A stretch of 64,000 nt of DNA from Bacteriovorax sp. MedPE-SWde (GCA_001874305.1 MPCU01000009.1:1-64000), one strand, 5' to 3'. Counted from the stretch's first letter, positions 9,731 to 18,685 are shown. The notes: generated from the sequence alone by a model not told the origin. Program-made: numbers and translations.

Positions 9731-10360
9731 ATGAAATTTACCTACTTGTCTAAATCGACAATAACTATCTTTATAGTCATATTCTTCTTTTTCTCGTTAA
9801 TCGGGAGTGGTTGGCTGATGCTAATGCTACTGGCATTCGTTTCTTCGGCATTCTATATCTTTAGAAGAAAGAAAGTATATTTTCATGAAGATCAAGTGAC
9901 TACGACGGGAACGGTATTTGCTCCTGTTAGTGGAAAGGTTGTTAGGGTTTCAGAAGGTAATACAAAATCTATAACGATTAGAATGAATATCCTTGATGAG
10001 TTAGGGATATATTTACCGTGTACAAGTGAAATAAAAAATCTTAATTTTCATTCAGATTATTCGTCATTTCGATTTTCTAGTTTAAACCTAGACTCTTCTG
10101 AGGTTGGAACTGTTTTGGAGTTGTCTGATAAGAAGAAAAGAGTTATTTCATTACAGTTTATTCGTTTTGTAACAGGGAAGCTCCCTGAGTTAGTAATACT
10201 TCCTGGGGATAGAGGAAGAAGACAAGTTAACATCGGTTATTTTCCATATGGTGGATTTGTTATTTTAAACCTCCCTGAAGAAAGTGAGATTGTCGTTAAA
10301 GAAGGCGATCGTTTAGTTGCAACTGAGGCAATCGTTGCACGTTTTAAAAATGAGGAATAA
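9731..10360 (+). CDS. Phosphatidylserine decarboxylase-like protein lacking catalytic residues
   Basis: The 209-residue protein has an N-terminal membrane hairpin (residues ~10-42) and the fold of the short Psd type. However, the family's PADG is FAPVSGKVV, the DVH(V)NR block is MNILDELGIYLP (the His is lost), and the (L/F)GS(S/T) self-cleavage site is YFPYGGFVILNLP (the Ser is Gly). Without that serine the pyruvoyl group cannot form by the known route. It sits three bases before pssA, where a true psd is usual in many bacteria. A regulatory or structural role beside PssA is inferred. A divergent Psd using other residues cannot be excluded. Confidence 0.72.
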   Translation: MKFTYLSKSTITIFIVIFFFFSLIGSGWLMLMLLAFVSSAFYIFRRKKVYFHEDQVTTTGTVFAPVSGKVVRVSEGNTKSITIRMNILDELGIYLPCTSEIKNLNFHSDYSSFRFSSLNLDSSEVGTVLELSDKKKRVISLQFIRFVTGKLPELVILPGDRGRRQVNIGYFPYGGFVILNLPEESEIVVKEGDRLVATEAIVARFKNEE

Positions 10361-10362
10361 TT

Positions 10363-11109
10363 ATGATAATTCAAGGACCTAAGAGAGTTGCTTACTTTCT
10401 ACCGAATACTTTTACTGCATTAAATATGGCGTGTGGTTTTGCATCGATTATTTTTGCGATGAAAGGAAACTTCTATATTGCCTGTCTTCTGCTTCTTCTT
10501 GGTGCAATCTTTGACATGGTAGATGGAAGAGTGGCGAGACTAACTGGAACTCAATCTCTTTTTGGAGAACAATTTGACTCTATTAGTGATGTTGTCTCTT
10601 TCGGAATGGCACCAGCTCTACTAATGTATTTGAAGTTTTTTACTGAGATGGGTAGATTTGGAGTTATCGTTCCATTTATTTATCTACTTTGCGGAGCTCT
10701 AAGACTTGCGAGATTCAATGCTAATATTGATAAAGTTACTTCAGATTTCTTTCAAGGGCTTCCTATTCCTGGAGCTGCTCTAGGTGTAATTGGGTTTATA
10801 TTAGCCTCTACCGAGTTTTCATTTGGACCTTGGGCCAGCTATATTGCTGCTGCATATGCAGTTGGTTATGGATTCCTAATGATATCAAATATTCCATTTG
10901 CATCATTTAAGAACTCTGAATTTGTAAAAAAGAATAAAAGAAAAGTTCTAGCTATAATATTTTTAACATTTTCACTTATTTTACTCTACGAACAAGTGAT
11001 GATTCTTGGCGTTATTAGTGTATATGTTCTATCATGTTTAATATATGATGTTGTTAAGAGAAAAGAAATGGCAACAATATTTGACTGGAAGGAAGAGGAT
11101 GAAGTTTAG
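10363..11109 (+). CDS. pssA: CDP-diacylglycerol-serine O-phosphatidyltransferase
   Basis: Inner-membrane CDP-alcohol phosphatidyltransferase that makes phosphatidylserine from CDP-diacylglycerol and serine. The active-site motif DG-x2-AR-x8-G-x3-D-x3-D is seen as DMVDGRVARLTGTQSLFGEQ followed by F-D-S-I-S-D (residues ~48-75). About seven hydrophobic segments are present in 248 residues, the usual size of the integral-membrane type. The gene overlaps the next by 11 bases, at the ATG at 11099. Confidence 0.95.
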   Translation: MIIQGPKRVAYFLPNTFTALNMACGFASIIFAMKGNFYIACLLLLLGAIFDMVDGRVARLTGTQSLFGEQFDSISDVVSFGMAPALLMYLKFFTEMGRFGVIVPFIYLLCGALRLARFNANIDKVTSDFFQGLPIPGAALGVIGFILASTEFSFGPWASYIAAAYAVGYGFLMISNIPFASFKNSEFVKKNKRKVLAIIFLTFSLILLYEQVMILGVISVYVLSCLIYDVVKRKEMATIFDWKEEDEV

Positions 11110-12049
11110 GCCCATATTACTAAGCGTAATTTTTTTAACGAGCTACTCATTTGCTGATATGTCACAAAACATGTCTGGGCAATTAACAGAATCTCCTTAT
11201 GAGAAAGATAGCGAAGTTGAAGAGGGAAAAGAGTCTCCTTTTGTAAGTGGCAATGTTCAAAATGATGAGGCCACAAAATTTAAAAAGAATTCAGGTGTAA
11301 TATTTCCACCTGGCCAGGCGAGTAGTGACTGGACCAATAATGTAAAGGGAGATTCTCCATTTACATATAAAGGTGATCAGAACTACCTAGAGTTTAAAAA
11401 TAATACAATCGTAAAAGATCTCTATAAAGTTTCTGATACATCTTGGGGCTTTTCATACTTTTACGATACATATGATTACAAAGATAGAAACTCTATTTAT
11501 ACACGAACATTTGAGAGTGATTCTGCTGATTCTGTTCAGGCCGGCTACCTCATGATGAATTATCGTTATAATATGTATCGTGGTCCTCTAGATTTATTTT
11601 TTCAATTAAATGCAGGACTTTCTTATAGTACAGGTAAGGGTATTTTCTCTGATGATGGTTCTCAGAGTAAGGCTAACTTTAACCTCTGGTTACTTCCATT
11701 AGAGTTTACTTTTGGAACTAAAGTTCATGTCGGAAGATATGTAGGCTTATCTGTATCAGGTGGACCAGCTGTTGCTGGTCTAATACAGAACCGCTCAGAT
11801 AGAGATGAGGATGAAGACGGCAAGAACTTAAGGCAGGTCGGTTATGGTTACTCTGCTGAGGGAAGCTTGGACTTTTCACTTTCTCAAATTTTTCCTTCTT
11901 ATGGGATCTACCTTAAAAACAATAGTGAAGTTAGTGATATGACTTTTTCTATTATTGCTAAGACTATGAGTTTAAGTAATTTTAATAATGAAGATATCGA
12001 GATTACTGGAACTTCTATTGGTTTAGGCTTTAAGTTTGAAGTTCTATAA
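11099..12049 (+). CDS. Predicted outer-membrane beta-barrel protein
   Basis: The protein has 316 residues. The signal peptide MKFRPILLSVIFLTSYSFA has a cleavage site before DMSQ. A soluble low-complexity stretch (~20-110) is followed by alternating aromatic/small strands typical of a barrel (FSYFYDTYDY, VQAGYLMMNYRYN, FNLWLLPLEFTFGT, VSGGPAVAGL, IGLGFKFEVL). The last residue is not aromatic. I prefer ATG 11099 inside the pssA end to the longer frame from 11045, because it yields a clean signal peptide. Its 3' end overlaps truA by 14 bases. The function is unknown. Confidence 0.75.
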   Translation: MKFRPILLSVIFLTSYSFADMSQNMSGQLTESPYEKDSEVEEGKESPFVSGNVQNDEATKFKKNSGVIFPPGQASSDWTNNVKGDSPFTYKGDQNYLEFKNNTIVKDLYKVSDTSWGFSYFYDTYDYKDRNSIYTRTFESDSADSVQAGYLMMNYRYNMYRGPLDLFFQLNAGLSYSTGKGIFSDDGSQSKANFNLWLLPLEFTFGTKVHVGRYVGLSVSGGPAVAGLIQNRSDRDEDEDGKNLRQVGYGYSAEGSLDFSLSQIFPSYGIYLKNNSEVSDMTFSIIAKTMSLSNFNNEDIEITGTSIGLGFKFEVL

Positions 12050-12800
12050 AGGTGTTGTTCAATACAATGGAACATCATTCTTTGGCTGGCAAAAACAGCC
12101 AGATCAAATAACTATTCAAGGTGAACTTGAAAAAGTTGTCTCTAGATTAAATGGTAATAAAGAAATTCAGGTTATTGGGTCGGGAAGAACTGATACAGCT
12201 GTTCATTCAATTGGTCAGGTGTTCAAGATAACAATGCCTAACGATTTTGAAGAGTCAAAGCTACTTAAGGGTATGAACGGTCTCTTGCCTGAGGATATTG
12301 TTGTAAGTTCTTTAGAACGTTGCGATGAAAACTTTCAGCCAGTCTTTGATGCAAAATCTAAAACTTACAAGTATTACTTCTCTACTTCCGATGTAAAAAG
12401 TCCTCACTTGAGGAGTCTTGTAACATTTCTCGATTACGATGTTGATTTAGCTTTAATGAACGAGGCGTGTCAGCAGTTTGTGGGAGAAAAAGATTTTGTA
12501 AACTTTCATACAGTCGGTACTCCTGTTAAGACTACGGTGAGGGAAATATTCTCATGTGAAGTCGAGGAAGTAGTTTCTGGGGAGCACTCTATTTACCCTG
12601 ACAAGACTTATGTTTTGATTGTTACAGGCAGTGGTTTTTTAAAACAAATGGTGAGACTGATAATGTCTGCCATTTGGGCAGTAGGACGTGAGAGGGTTGG
12701 TATTGAGAAGCTTTCAATGGCATTTGATACCAAGCTTGAGCAGAAGGTTGCTGCAACAGCACCTCCCCAAGGTCTTTATCTGTATGAAGTGAAATATTAG
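12036..12800 (+). CDS. truA: tRNA pseudouridine synthase A
   Basis: Converts uridines 38-40 of the tRNA anticodon arm to pseudouridine. The 254-residue protein starts YNGTSFFGWQKQPDQ and has the catalytic block GSGRTDTAVHSIGQV, with the nucleophilic Asp near residue 53. The C-terminal FLKQMVRLIMSAIWAVG is also typical. The start is TTG 12036, inside the barrel-protein gene. No ATG is available before the conserved YNG block, so the TTG start and coupling to the upstream gene are needed. Confidence 0.95.
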   Translation: MKFYKGVVQYNGTSFFGWQKQPDQITIQGELEKVVSRLNGNKEIQVIGSGRTDTAVHSIGQVFKITMPNDFEESKLLKGMNGLLPEDIVVSSLERCDENFQPVFDAKSKTYKYYFSTSDVKSPHLRSLVTFLDYDVDLALMNEACQQFVGEKDFVNFHTVGTPVKTTVREIFSCEVEEVVSGEHSIYPDKTYVLIVTGSGFLKQMVRLIMSAIWAVGRERVGIEKLSMAFDTKLEQKVAATAPPQGLYLYEVKY

Positions 12801-12831
12801 TTAATAATTAGTCTCAATGCGTCCCTATTCA

Positions 12832-12858
12832 TTGACTTTTTTCGTTATTCTCGATAAT
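12832..12858 (+). promoter_or_regulatory. Candidate promoter of tig
   Basis: TTGACT (12832-12837) and GATAAT (12853-12858) lie upstream of tig, with a short 15-base spacer. It is flanked by CGTCCC (12820-12825) and GGGACG (12863-12868), which could pair across it. Weak support. Confidence 0.3.
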
Positions 12859-12916
12859 TTCGGGGACGATTAATTATTTGTTTGACGCGATATATTAAAT
12901 AAAAAAGGATAGTGTA

Positions 12917-14200
12917 ATGGCCTACAAAATTGAAGATGTTAATGGATGTACGAAAAAATTTATTTTTTCTTTTGATAACCTTGATCTAAGTGAGCAAATC
13001 AAAATTGCTATTAAAGATAAGCAAAAATCAGTAAATATTAAAGGATTCAGAAAGGGGAAAGCTCCTTTAGCAATGGTAGAGAAACTATACCGTCCACAAG
13101 TTGAATCAGATGCTTTAAATAGCTTTGTTCAAAAAGAATTCTTTGCTGCAGTAGATAAAGAAGACGTTAGAGTTGTTGGTTACCCACAATTTCAAAACGT
13201 AGATTATAAAGATCAAAAGTCAGTTAGTTTTGACGCATTAGTTGAGACTTTCCCTGAGATCGAACTTAAGGATTACTCTAAGCTATCTTTTTCTAAAGAT
13301 GCAGTAACAGTTACAGATGAAGATGTTGATGCTGTTAAAAAGAACTACCTTGCTCCTAAAGCTGAAATGAAAGAGCTTGAAGATGAAAAGGCTAAGTTAG
13401 AAAAAGGTCACCACGCAGTTTTTAACTTTGAAGGTGAAAAAGAAGACGGAGAGAAGCCAGAAAATATGAAGGGTGAAGAATACCTTCTTGAAATTGGTTC
13501 AGGTCAATTTATTCCAGGATTTGAAGATGGAATGATTGGTATGATTAAAGGTGAGAAGAAAGTTCTTGAACTATCTTTCCCTGATACTTACCACGTTGAA
13601 GAATTAAAAGATGCGAAAGTAAAATTCCATGTAGAGCTTCTAGAAATTAAAGAGCAAGTTCTTCCAGAATTTACTGATGAAGCAGCTAAGGAAATGGGAT
13701 TTGATTCTGTTGCAGACTTCCAAGAGAAGACTAATGCAAACCTTACTCAACAAAAAGAAAGACAAGCACAAGAGAAGCTTAATCAAGAAATCCTTGAAAA
13801 GTTAATCTCTGAAAATAAGTTTGAAGTACCATCAGCGATGGTTGCTCAGCAAGAAGACTTCTTAAAGAAAGACCTTGCTAATAATCTTAAGCAACAAGGG
13901 TTTACTGAAGAAATGCTTTCTGAGTACTTCACTAAGTGGACGGAAGATCTAACTGCAAAAGCTGAATTCCAGGTTAAGTCTGGTCTAATTCTTGATTTCT
14001 TAGCTAAGAAATATGAGGTAGAAGCTACTGAAGCAGACTTTGAAGCTAAGCTTGAAGAGTCTGCTAAGTTATCTGGATTATCAACTGACCAGGTTAAAGA
14101 GTTCTACGGAAAAGATGAAAAAATGAAGGGCAACCTTATGTATGCTATCCGTGAAGAGAAAACTTTCGAAAAGTTGGCAGCAAGTATCAAAATTAAGTAA
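12917..14200 (+). CDS. tig: Trigger factor, ribosome-associated chaperone and prolyl isomerase
   Basis: Binds nascent chains at the ribosome exit tunnel. The 427-residue protein has the N-terminal ribosome-docking signature GFRKGKAPLAMVEKLY near residue 44. A central FKBP-like isomerase domain (residues ~155-245, with GSGQFIPGFEDGMIGMIKGE) and the long helical C-terminal arms (~265-420) follow. Length and domain order are normal. Strong site AAAAAAGGATAG before the ATG. Clp protease genes, often next in other bacteria, are not found here. Confidence 0.96.
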   Translation: MAYKIEDVNGCTKKFIFSFDNLDLSEQIKIAIKDKQKSVNIKGFRKGKAPLAMVEKLYRPQVESDALNSFVQKEFFAAVDKEDVRVVGYPQFQNVDYKDQKSVSFDALVETFPEIELKDYSKLSFSKDAVTVTDEDVDAVKKNYLAPKAEMKELEDEKAKLEKGHHAVFNFEGEKEDGEKPENMKGEEYLLEIGSGQFIPGFEDGMIGMIKGEKKVLELSFPDTYHVEELKDAKVKFHVELLEIKEQVLPEFTDEAAKEMGFDSVADFQEKTNANLTQQKERQAQEKLNQEILEKLISENKFEVPSAMVAQQEDFLKKDLANNLKQQGFTEEMLSEYFTKWTEDLTAKAEFQVKSGLILDFLAKKYEVEATEADFEAKLEESAKLSGLSTDQVKEFYGKDEKMKGNLMYAIREEKTFEKLAASIKIK

Positions 14201-14209
14201 ATTATATTG

Positions 14210-14237
14210 CCCCTGTTCTACTTATGTAGAGTAGGGG
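14210..14237 (+). terminator. Hairpin after tig, possible terminator
   Basis: CCCCTGTTCTAC (14210-14221) pairs imperfectly with GTAGAGTAGGGG (14226-14237) over a TTAT loop. A T-tract is lacking. Confidence 0.4.
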
Positions 14238-14364
14238 TAACCTATTAAAATCACATCAATCTAAAGAATTAAGTTTTATTTAACTTCAGATTTCTTAACA
14301 ATTCACCGTAAAATTTTAAAAGAATTATAATATTTGAAAATCAATTTTTCTTGTGGGGAGAGAA

Positions 14365-14748
14365 ATGAGCTTAAGTGTATTAGTTGTAGATGATGAAAAG
14401 AAACTGACGGACCTTATAACAGAGTCCTTAAAGAGTTTTAATGTCTTTAGTTCAGTAGTTGCCGCTTATGATGGTGCAGATGCCATGAGAAAGCTTACTA
14501 ATCAAACTTTTGATATCGTGATCCTGGACCTAGGGATGCCTAAAAAAGATGGGCTAGATGTTTTAAACTATCTGTCTGAAGAAGATACTTACTCGAGTAA
14601 GGTAATTGTAATCTCTGGTGGCTTTACTGCTGATAATATAGGAGAGGCTAAAAACTATACGAGTCACTTCTTGGCCAAGCCCTTTAAGATTAATGATTTA
14701 AAAGTAAAGATTGGCCAAGTCGTTAAAGAATTAAAGGGTGTCGCTTAA
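14365..14748 (+). CDS. Single-domain response regulator (receiver only)
   Basis: A 127-residue CheY-like receiver with no output domain. VLVVDDEKK gives the acidic pocket, DIVILDLGMPKKDG holds the phospho-acceptor Asp (near residue 52), the Thr/Ser switch is IVISGG, and FLAKPFKIND carries the conserved Lys-Pro. The start is ATG 14365. A GTG at 14353 lies in the ribosome site GTGGGGAGAG and is rejected. No kinase is adjacent, and the next gene is on the other strand and convergent (stops one base apart). The partner is unknown. Confidence 0.9.
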   Translation: MSLSVLVVDDEKKLTDLITESLKSFNVFSSVVAAYDGADAMRKLTNQTFDIVILDLGMPKKDGLDVLNYLSEEDTYSSKVIVISGGFTADNIGEAKNYTSHFLAKPFKINDLKVKIGQVVKELKGVA

Positions 14749-15375
14749 TTACTTTTGAATTTGCGCACCCATAAGTCTTTCTCTTTGAATCAAGTTATTA
14801 CATAGTACCCAGTCATTTCCAGCACCACGTCCAACAGGTTTAAACTTTTCTGTTATGATTCTACCTTTTTCGTAGATTTCCTCGTTAACATGGACTTTTA
14901 CAACCTCTCCTGTGATTATTTGACCACAGCCAGGCTCATCTCCATAACTTAATCTATCCCTGAAAATACATTCGAAATGAATAGGGCTCTCCGCTACTCT
15001 TCTGGCCTTTACTACATCAGAGTCTAGTGCATTAAGTCCTGCATATTCGAATTCATCTTGTCCGTAAGGTAGTTCTGTAGAGGTCGAATTAATTTTATCT
15101 ATTGTTTCTTCGGTCACAAAGTTTATTACGAACTCTTTTTCTCTTAATATATTTCTAGGCGTATCTTTCATTTCACCCGTAGAGGTTCTAATAAGAGGGC
15201 TAAAAGCTATTATCATCGGCTTTGCACTAACTGCTGTAAAGAAAGAGAAAGGAGCTACATTATTAGTTCCATCTTCATTTAATGTCGAAACGACAGCAAT
15301 AGGTCGAGGTAGAATCGATCCGATAAGAAATTTATAATTATTTGCAAATTCACCATTTGTATCAAAACTTAGCAT
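14749..15375 (-). CDS. Flavin reductase-like FMN-binding split-barrel protein
   Basis: The 208-residue protein is of the flavoredoxin/flavin-reductase-like family. LPRPIAVVSTLNEDGTNNVA and PFSFFTAVSAKPMIIAFSP near the N-terminus form the FMN site. It is the last gene of the minus-strand aromatic-degradation cluster, 12 bases after hmgA, with site AAAAAGGAAG. It may supply reduced flavin or act as an oxidoreductase on a ring-cleavage product. Its substrate is not evident. Confidence 0.85.
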   Translation of the reverse strand: MLSFDTNGEFANNYKFLIGSILPRPIAVVSTLNEDGTNNVAPFSFFTAVSAKPMIIAFSPLIRTSTGEMKDTPRNILREKEFVINFVTEETIDKINSTSTELPYGQDEFEYAGLNALDSDVVKARRVAESPIHFECIFRDRLSYGDEPGCGQIITGEVVKVHVNEEIYEKGRIITEKFKPVGRGAGNDWVLCNNLIQRERLMGAQIQK

Positions 15376-15387
15376 TGTACTTCCTTT

Positions 15388-16476
15388 TTACATCCAACTT
15401 TTCCAGTAGTCTTTATTTTCTTGATCACTAAACCACTTTGTTGGAATAAGTGGATAACGTGTATCTACCATTACAGCATATTCATCAGTATATAATTTGT
15501 CTTCACCTGCTTCAAAAGCTTTTGGATGAGGACCATGATGAATGCCTTGTGGGTGAAATGTTAGGGCCCCTGCATCGATATTATCTCTGCTGAAAAAGTT
15601 CCCTTGATGGTAAAAGAGCACTTCATCATAATCAATATTAGAATGATAAAAAGGAACCTTTAAAACCTTGTGCTTCTTATCCTCTAAAGGTCTTTCAACG
15701 AAAGAGCAAATAACGAAGTTCTTTGCTACGAACATAGTATGCCCAGAAGGAGGGATATGATATCTGTGGCTCATAATTGGACAGTAGTCATAGATAGATA
15801 TCTTCCAAGGGTAAACTGAGCCTTTCCATCCTTTCACATCTAGTGGATTAAACGGGTAAGAAACTTCAGTTATTTTTCCTAATCTTTTAATTTTTACAAC
15901 ATATTCACTTAGGCCCGTATCTGAACCAAGTTGTGCCTCGGGAACTACCTTTGCCGTTTGATCATATAGAGCATTAGGACCTAGGATTCCTCTTGATGGC
16001 TCTTCAAACTCTGAAGCTGATTCAACTTGAAGAATTTTAGTAAGGTCATTAACGAAGAACTTATATGTTGTTCCTCTTGGGATAATAATATAGTCACCTG
16101 TCTTGTAATCTAGATGGCCGTAAGATGTCTCAAGTCTTCCTTCTCCAGCGTGAATGAAGTAAACCTCATCAAAGTCTGCATTACGATAAAAGTATGAGAA
16201 GTCTTTTGTAAGAGTACCAATACTAATTATACAGTCATTGTTTTTTAAAACCTCTTGTAGTGTGTCTTGTGTTTCTGGGTGATCAAAGAGAGTTGGTAAT
16301 GCTTTAGGTTTTAAGTCACCATCAATATTCGTCCAATTTACAGGAGGGTTTTCATGGTAGAGTTGACTTACACGTCCAAAGAAACCCTCTCGTCCATGCT
16401 CTTCCTCATAAAGACCTTCTGGAATATCAACATGGGCCTGCTTTGTGTAAGTTCCACTTGCTCTAAAGTTTTCCAT
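15388..16476 (-). CDS. hmgA: Homogentisate 1,2-dioxygenase
   Basis: Opens the ring of homogentisate to maleylacetoacetate with non-heme iron. The 362-residue cupin protein has YYRNADFDEVYFIHAGEGRL in its N-terminal part. The C-terminal iron-site region is HQGNFFSRDNIDAGALTFHP then QGIHHGPHPKAFE. It is shorter than the ~440-residue classical enzyme, as in the bacterial short variant. ATG 16476 is preceded by AAAGGAAAATAAT. A TTG 21 bases further upstream would overlap the FAA hydrolase gene and lacks a ribosome site. One base separates it from the upstream gene. Confidence 0.9.
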   Translation of the reverse strand: MENFRASGTYTKQAHVDIPEGLYEEEHGREGFFGRVSQLYHENPPVNWTNIDGDLKPKALPTLFDHPETQDTLQEVLKNNDCIISIGTLTKDFSYFYRNADFDEVYFIHAGEGRLETSYGHLDYKTGDYIIIPRGTTYKFFVNDLTKILQVESASEFEEPSRGILGPNALYDQTAKVVPEAQLGSDTGLSEYVVKIKRLGKITEVSYPFNPLDVKGWKGSVYPWKISIYDYCPIMSHRYHIPPSGHTMFVAKNFVICSFVERPLEDKKHKVLKVPFYHSNIDYDEVLFYHQGNFFSRDNIDAGALTFHPQGIHHGPHPKAFEAGEDKLYTDEYAVMVDTRYPLIPTKWFSDQENKDYWKSWM

Positions 16477-16477
16477 A

Positions 16478-17485
16478 TTATTTTCCTTTGTATCCAATAG
16501 TATTTTCTAAGACACCAATTGACTCTATTTCGAGTTCAATTTTGTCCCCTTGTTGGATCCATCTATCAAGTTCTAGACCACATCCTGTTCCGACTGTTCC
16601 ACTTCCAAAAAGATCTCCTGGTAAGACCCATTCGTCTTGGGACACATGAGCTATCATTTTTGCCCATGAAAAGTGAGAGTCTCCCGATTGTCCTTTAGAC
16701 CAAAGCTCTCCATTTATTTTTGCTGTCATTGTTAAGTCTGGTTCTTTAAAATCAAATTCATCTATAGTTGTAATAACTGGTCCAATTACAGAACAAAAGT
16801 CTTTTCCTTTAGCTGGTCCAAGGCGAACGGCCATTTCTTTCTTTTGAATATCTCTGGCCGAAATATCGTTTAATACTGTGAAGCCAAAGATATGTTCTAT
16901 GGCATCATTTTCTTTAATATTTTTTCCCTCTTTACCAATAACCATTCCAAGCTCAAGTTCGTAGTCGAGAATATCTGTATACCCTGGCCAAAGAACTTCT
17001 TCCTCAGGTCCAATAAATCCATGTGTTGGACCTTTATAGTAAGCTGGGATTTCATACCAAGCTGGAGGAATTGGCTCGTTTCTTTTTTCGAAACCTTTTG
17101 CTACATGTTTTTCATGAGCATAAAAGTCTCTATAGGTCGTAATCTGATCTATGGGACTAGAGAGTTTAACTTCATTAGAGTTGGCGTATTCAAATGCAAT
17201 AGGTGTCCCATCTCTTAACTCTAGATCCCCAACTTTTTCAAGAAAGAGATATAGTCCATAGCACTCACTTAGGAAATCGATTGGATCTTCTTTGAGTCTT
17301 AAAATCTGAGAAAGGCTTGATGGGCAGTGGTGATTTGCTCTTTCCCAAAAGTTGTACTTTCCTTCTCTTTCATAATCACAGGCCCAAACATAGTTAGGAT
17401 CAATAATCTTTCCATCTTCAGTAAGTATCCCGAGGCGAGGCTCTGGACGTGGAGATGAGTTGTGAATGTAGCGACAGATTTTCAT
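16478..17485 (-). CDS. Fumarylacetoacetate hydrolase family protein
   Basis: Likely cleaves the homogentisate ring-opening product to acetoacetate and fumarate (or maleate). The 335-residue protein has the FAA fold: DYELELGMVIGKEG near residue 170 carries acidic metal ligands. FGFTVLNDISARDIQKKEM and RLGPAKGKDFCSVIGP follow, and GSGTVGTGCGLELDRW lies near the C-terminus. It lies between hmgA and the aminotransferase. No maleylacetoacetate isomerase is visible, so it might use the maleyl form directly (inference). Confidence 0.88.
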   Translation of the reverse strand: MKICRYIHNSSPRPEPRLGILTEDGKIIDPNYVWACDYEREGKYNFWERANHHCPSSLSQILRLKEDPIDFLSECYGLYLFLEKVGDLELRDGTPIAFEYANSNEVKLSSPIDQITTYRDFYAHEKHVAKGFEKRNEPIPPAWYEIPAYYKGPTHGFIGPEEEVLWPGYTDILDYELELGMVIGKEGKNIKENDAIEHIFGFTVLNDISARDIQKKEMAVRLGPAKGKDFCSVIGPVITTIDEFDFKEPDLTMTAKINGELWSKGQSGDSHFSWAKMIAHVSQDEWVLPGDLFGSGTVGTGCGLELDRWIQQGDKIELEIESIGVLENTIGYKGK

Positions 17486-17503
17486 ATTTATTCCTTAATT
17501 AAA

Positions 17504-18628
17504 TTAAACTCTTCCAAACTTTTTATCGTACTCAGGCAGGACTTCATCCATGGCTTTGTAGAAGTGCCTCATTTCATCTTTTGTACCAATGCTTACTCTG
17601 ACAAAGTCAGGCATTTCATTTGCTTTAAGAGGTCTAATGATTACTCCGTGATTAAGTAATTGATCAAATAGATAATCACTTGCTTCTCGAGAGCCTGTTT
17701 TAAATGTCACAAAGTTAGTGATTGATTTTATAGGCTTGAAGTTTTTTGATTCAAGGTACTCTATTATCTCACCATATCTCTTAGTATTATTTTTAAGAGT
17801 TCTTTCTAGGTGGGGTCTATCTTCTAGTGCACCAACTGATCCTAGTTGTCCGATAAGGTTTGGCTCAAAAGGGAGTTTTACTTTTGTAAGATAAGCGATT
17901 AGTTCTTCATGACCAAACCCATAACCTACGCGAATCCCTGAGAGCCCATAGGCCTTTGAAAATGTTCTAAGAGTTAGAACATTGTCATATCTGTAATCCA
18001 TTGAATCAGGATAATCTTCTTGTTGAACTGCAAATTCAAAATATGCTTCGTCTAATATTACGAGAACATGACTAGGGATATGCTCCATAAGGAAGTCAAA
18101 TTCGTCCTTAGTGATATACGTTCCCGTAGGGTTGTTAGGGTTTGCAATATATACGACTTTAGTTTTATCTGTAATATTTTTCGCTAGCGCCTTTACGTCA
18201 AAACGATAATCCTCTGTAAGAGATACTGTTTTTAATTTTGCTCCAACACTTCTTGCAAGAATATAAAATCCTATAAATGTATTGTCACAAGTTAGGACTT
18301 CATCATTGGGCTGAAGGAATGCTCTTGCAATATAGGCCATGATTCCTTCAGAACCATTTCCTAATATTATATTTTCTAGTTTTAAATTATATATTTCAGC
18401 AAGCTTAGATTTTAAACTGTATGCATGCATGTCAGGGTAGCGATGTAGGTCCCATAGACCTCTTGTCATCTCTCGAATTGCATAGGGAGAAGGACCAAGT
18501 GGGTTTTCATTACTGGCAAGTTTACTAATATTAGTGAGGCCTCTTTCTCGTGCGACTTCATCGATTGGTTTTCCAGCTTGATATACTTTTAGATCTTTTA
18601 AATATGAGGGTGCTAGCTCTTTTTGCAT
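17504..18628 (-). CDS. hisC: HisC-type PLP aminotransferase, probably acting on aromatic amino acids here
   Basis: Class I/II aminotransferase, 374 residues. NPLGPSPYAIREM, YIANPNNPTGTYI and LDEAYFEFA are present, and the PLP lysine is in LRTFSKAYGLSGIRVGYGFG (near residue 230). The sequence is of the histidinol-phosphate aminotransferase family, but no other his gene is nearby. It heads a minus-strand operon with FAA hydrolase, hmgA and a flavin reductase. Transamination of tyrosine or phenylalanine to feed homogentisate is therefore the likelier job (inference). A good promoter precedes it. Confidence 0.88.
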   Translation of the reverse strand: MQKELAPSYLKDLKVYQAGKPIDEVARERGLTNISKLASNENPLGPSPYAIREMTRGLWDLHRYPDMHAYSLKSKLAEIYNLKLENIILGNGSEGIMAYIARAFLQPNDEVLTCDNTFIGFYILARSVGAKLKTVSLTEDYRFDVKALAKNITDKTKVVYIANPNNPTGTYITKDEFDFLMEHIPSHVLVILDEAYFEFAVQQEDYPDSMDYRYDNVLTLRTFSKAYGLSGIRVGYGFGHEELIAYLTKVKLPFEPNLIGQLGSVGALEDRPHLERTLKNNTKRYGEIIEYLESKNFKPIKSITNFVTFKTGSREASDYLFDQLLNHGVIIRPLKANEMPDFVRVSIGTKDEMRHFYKAMDEVLPEYDKKFGRV

Positions 18629-18657
18629 TGCGGCTCCATCTGATTGAATTTTTTAGC

Positions 18658-18685
18658 ATTATACGCACTAGAGCATACCAATCAA
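18658..18685 (-). promoter_or_regulatory. Sigma-70 promoter of the tyrosine/homogentisate operon
   Basis: Read on the minus strand: TTGATT (complement of 18680-18685), a 16-base spacer, then a perfect TATAAT (complement of 18658-18663), 30 bases upstream of the hisC-like start. Confidence 0.55.

Noticed and set aside
14353-14364. GTG start 12 bases upstream for the response regulator
   Set aside because: These bases are the ribosome-binding GGGGAG of the ATG at 14365.
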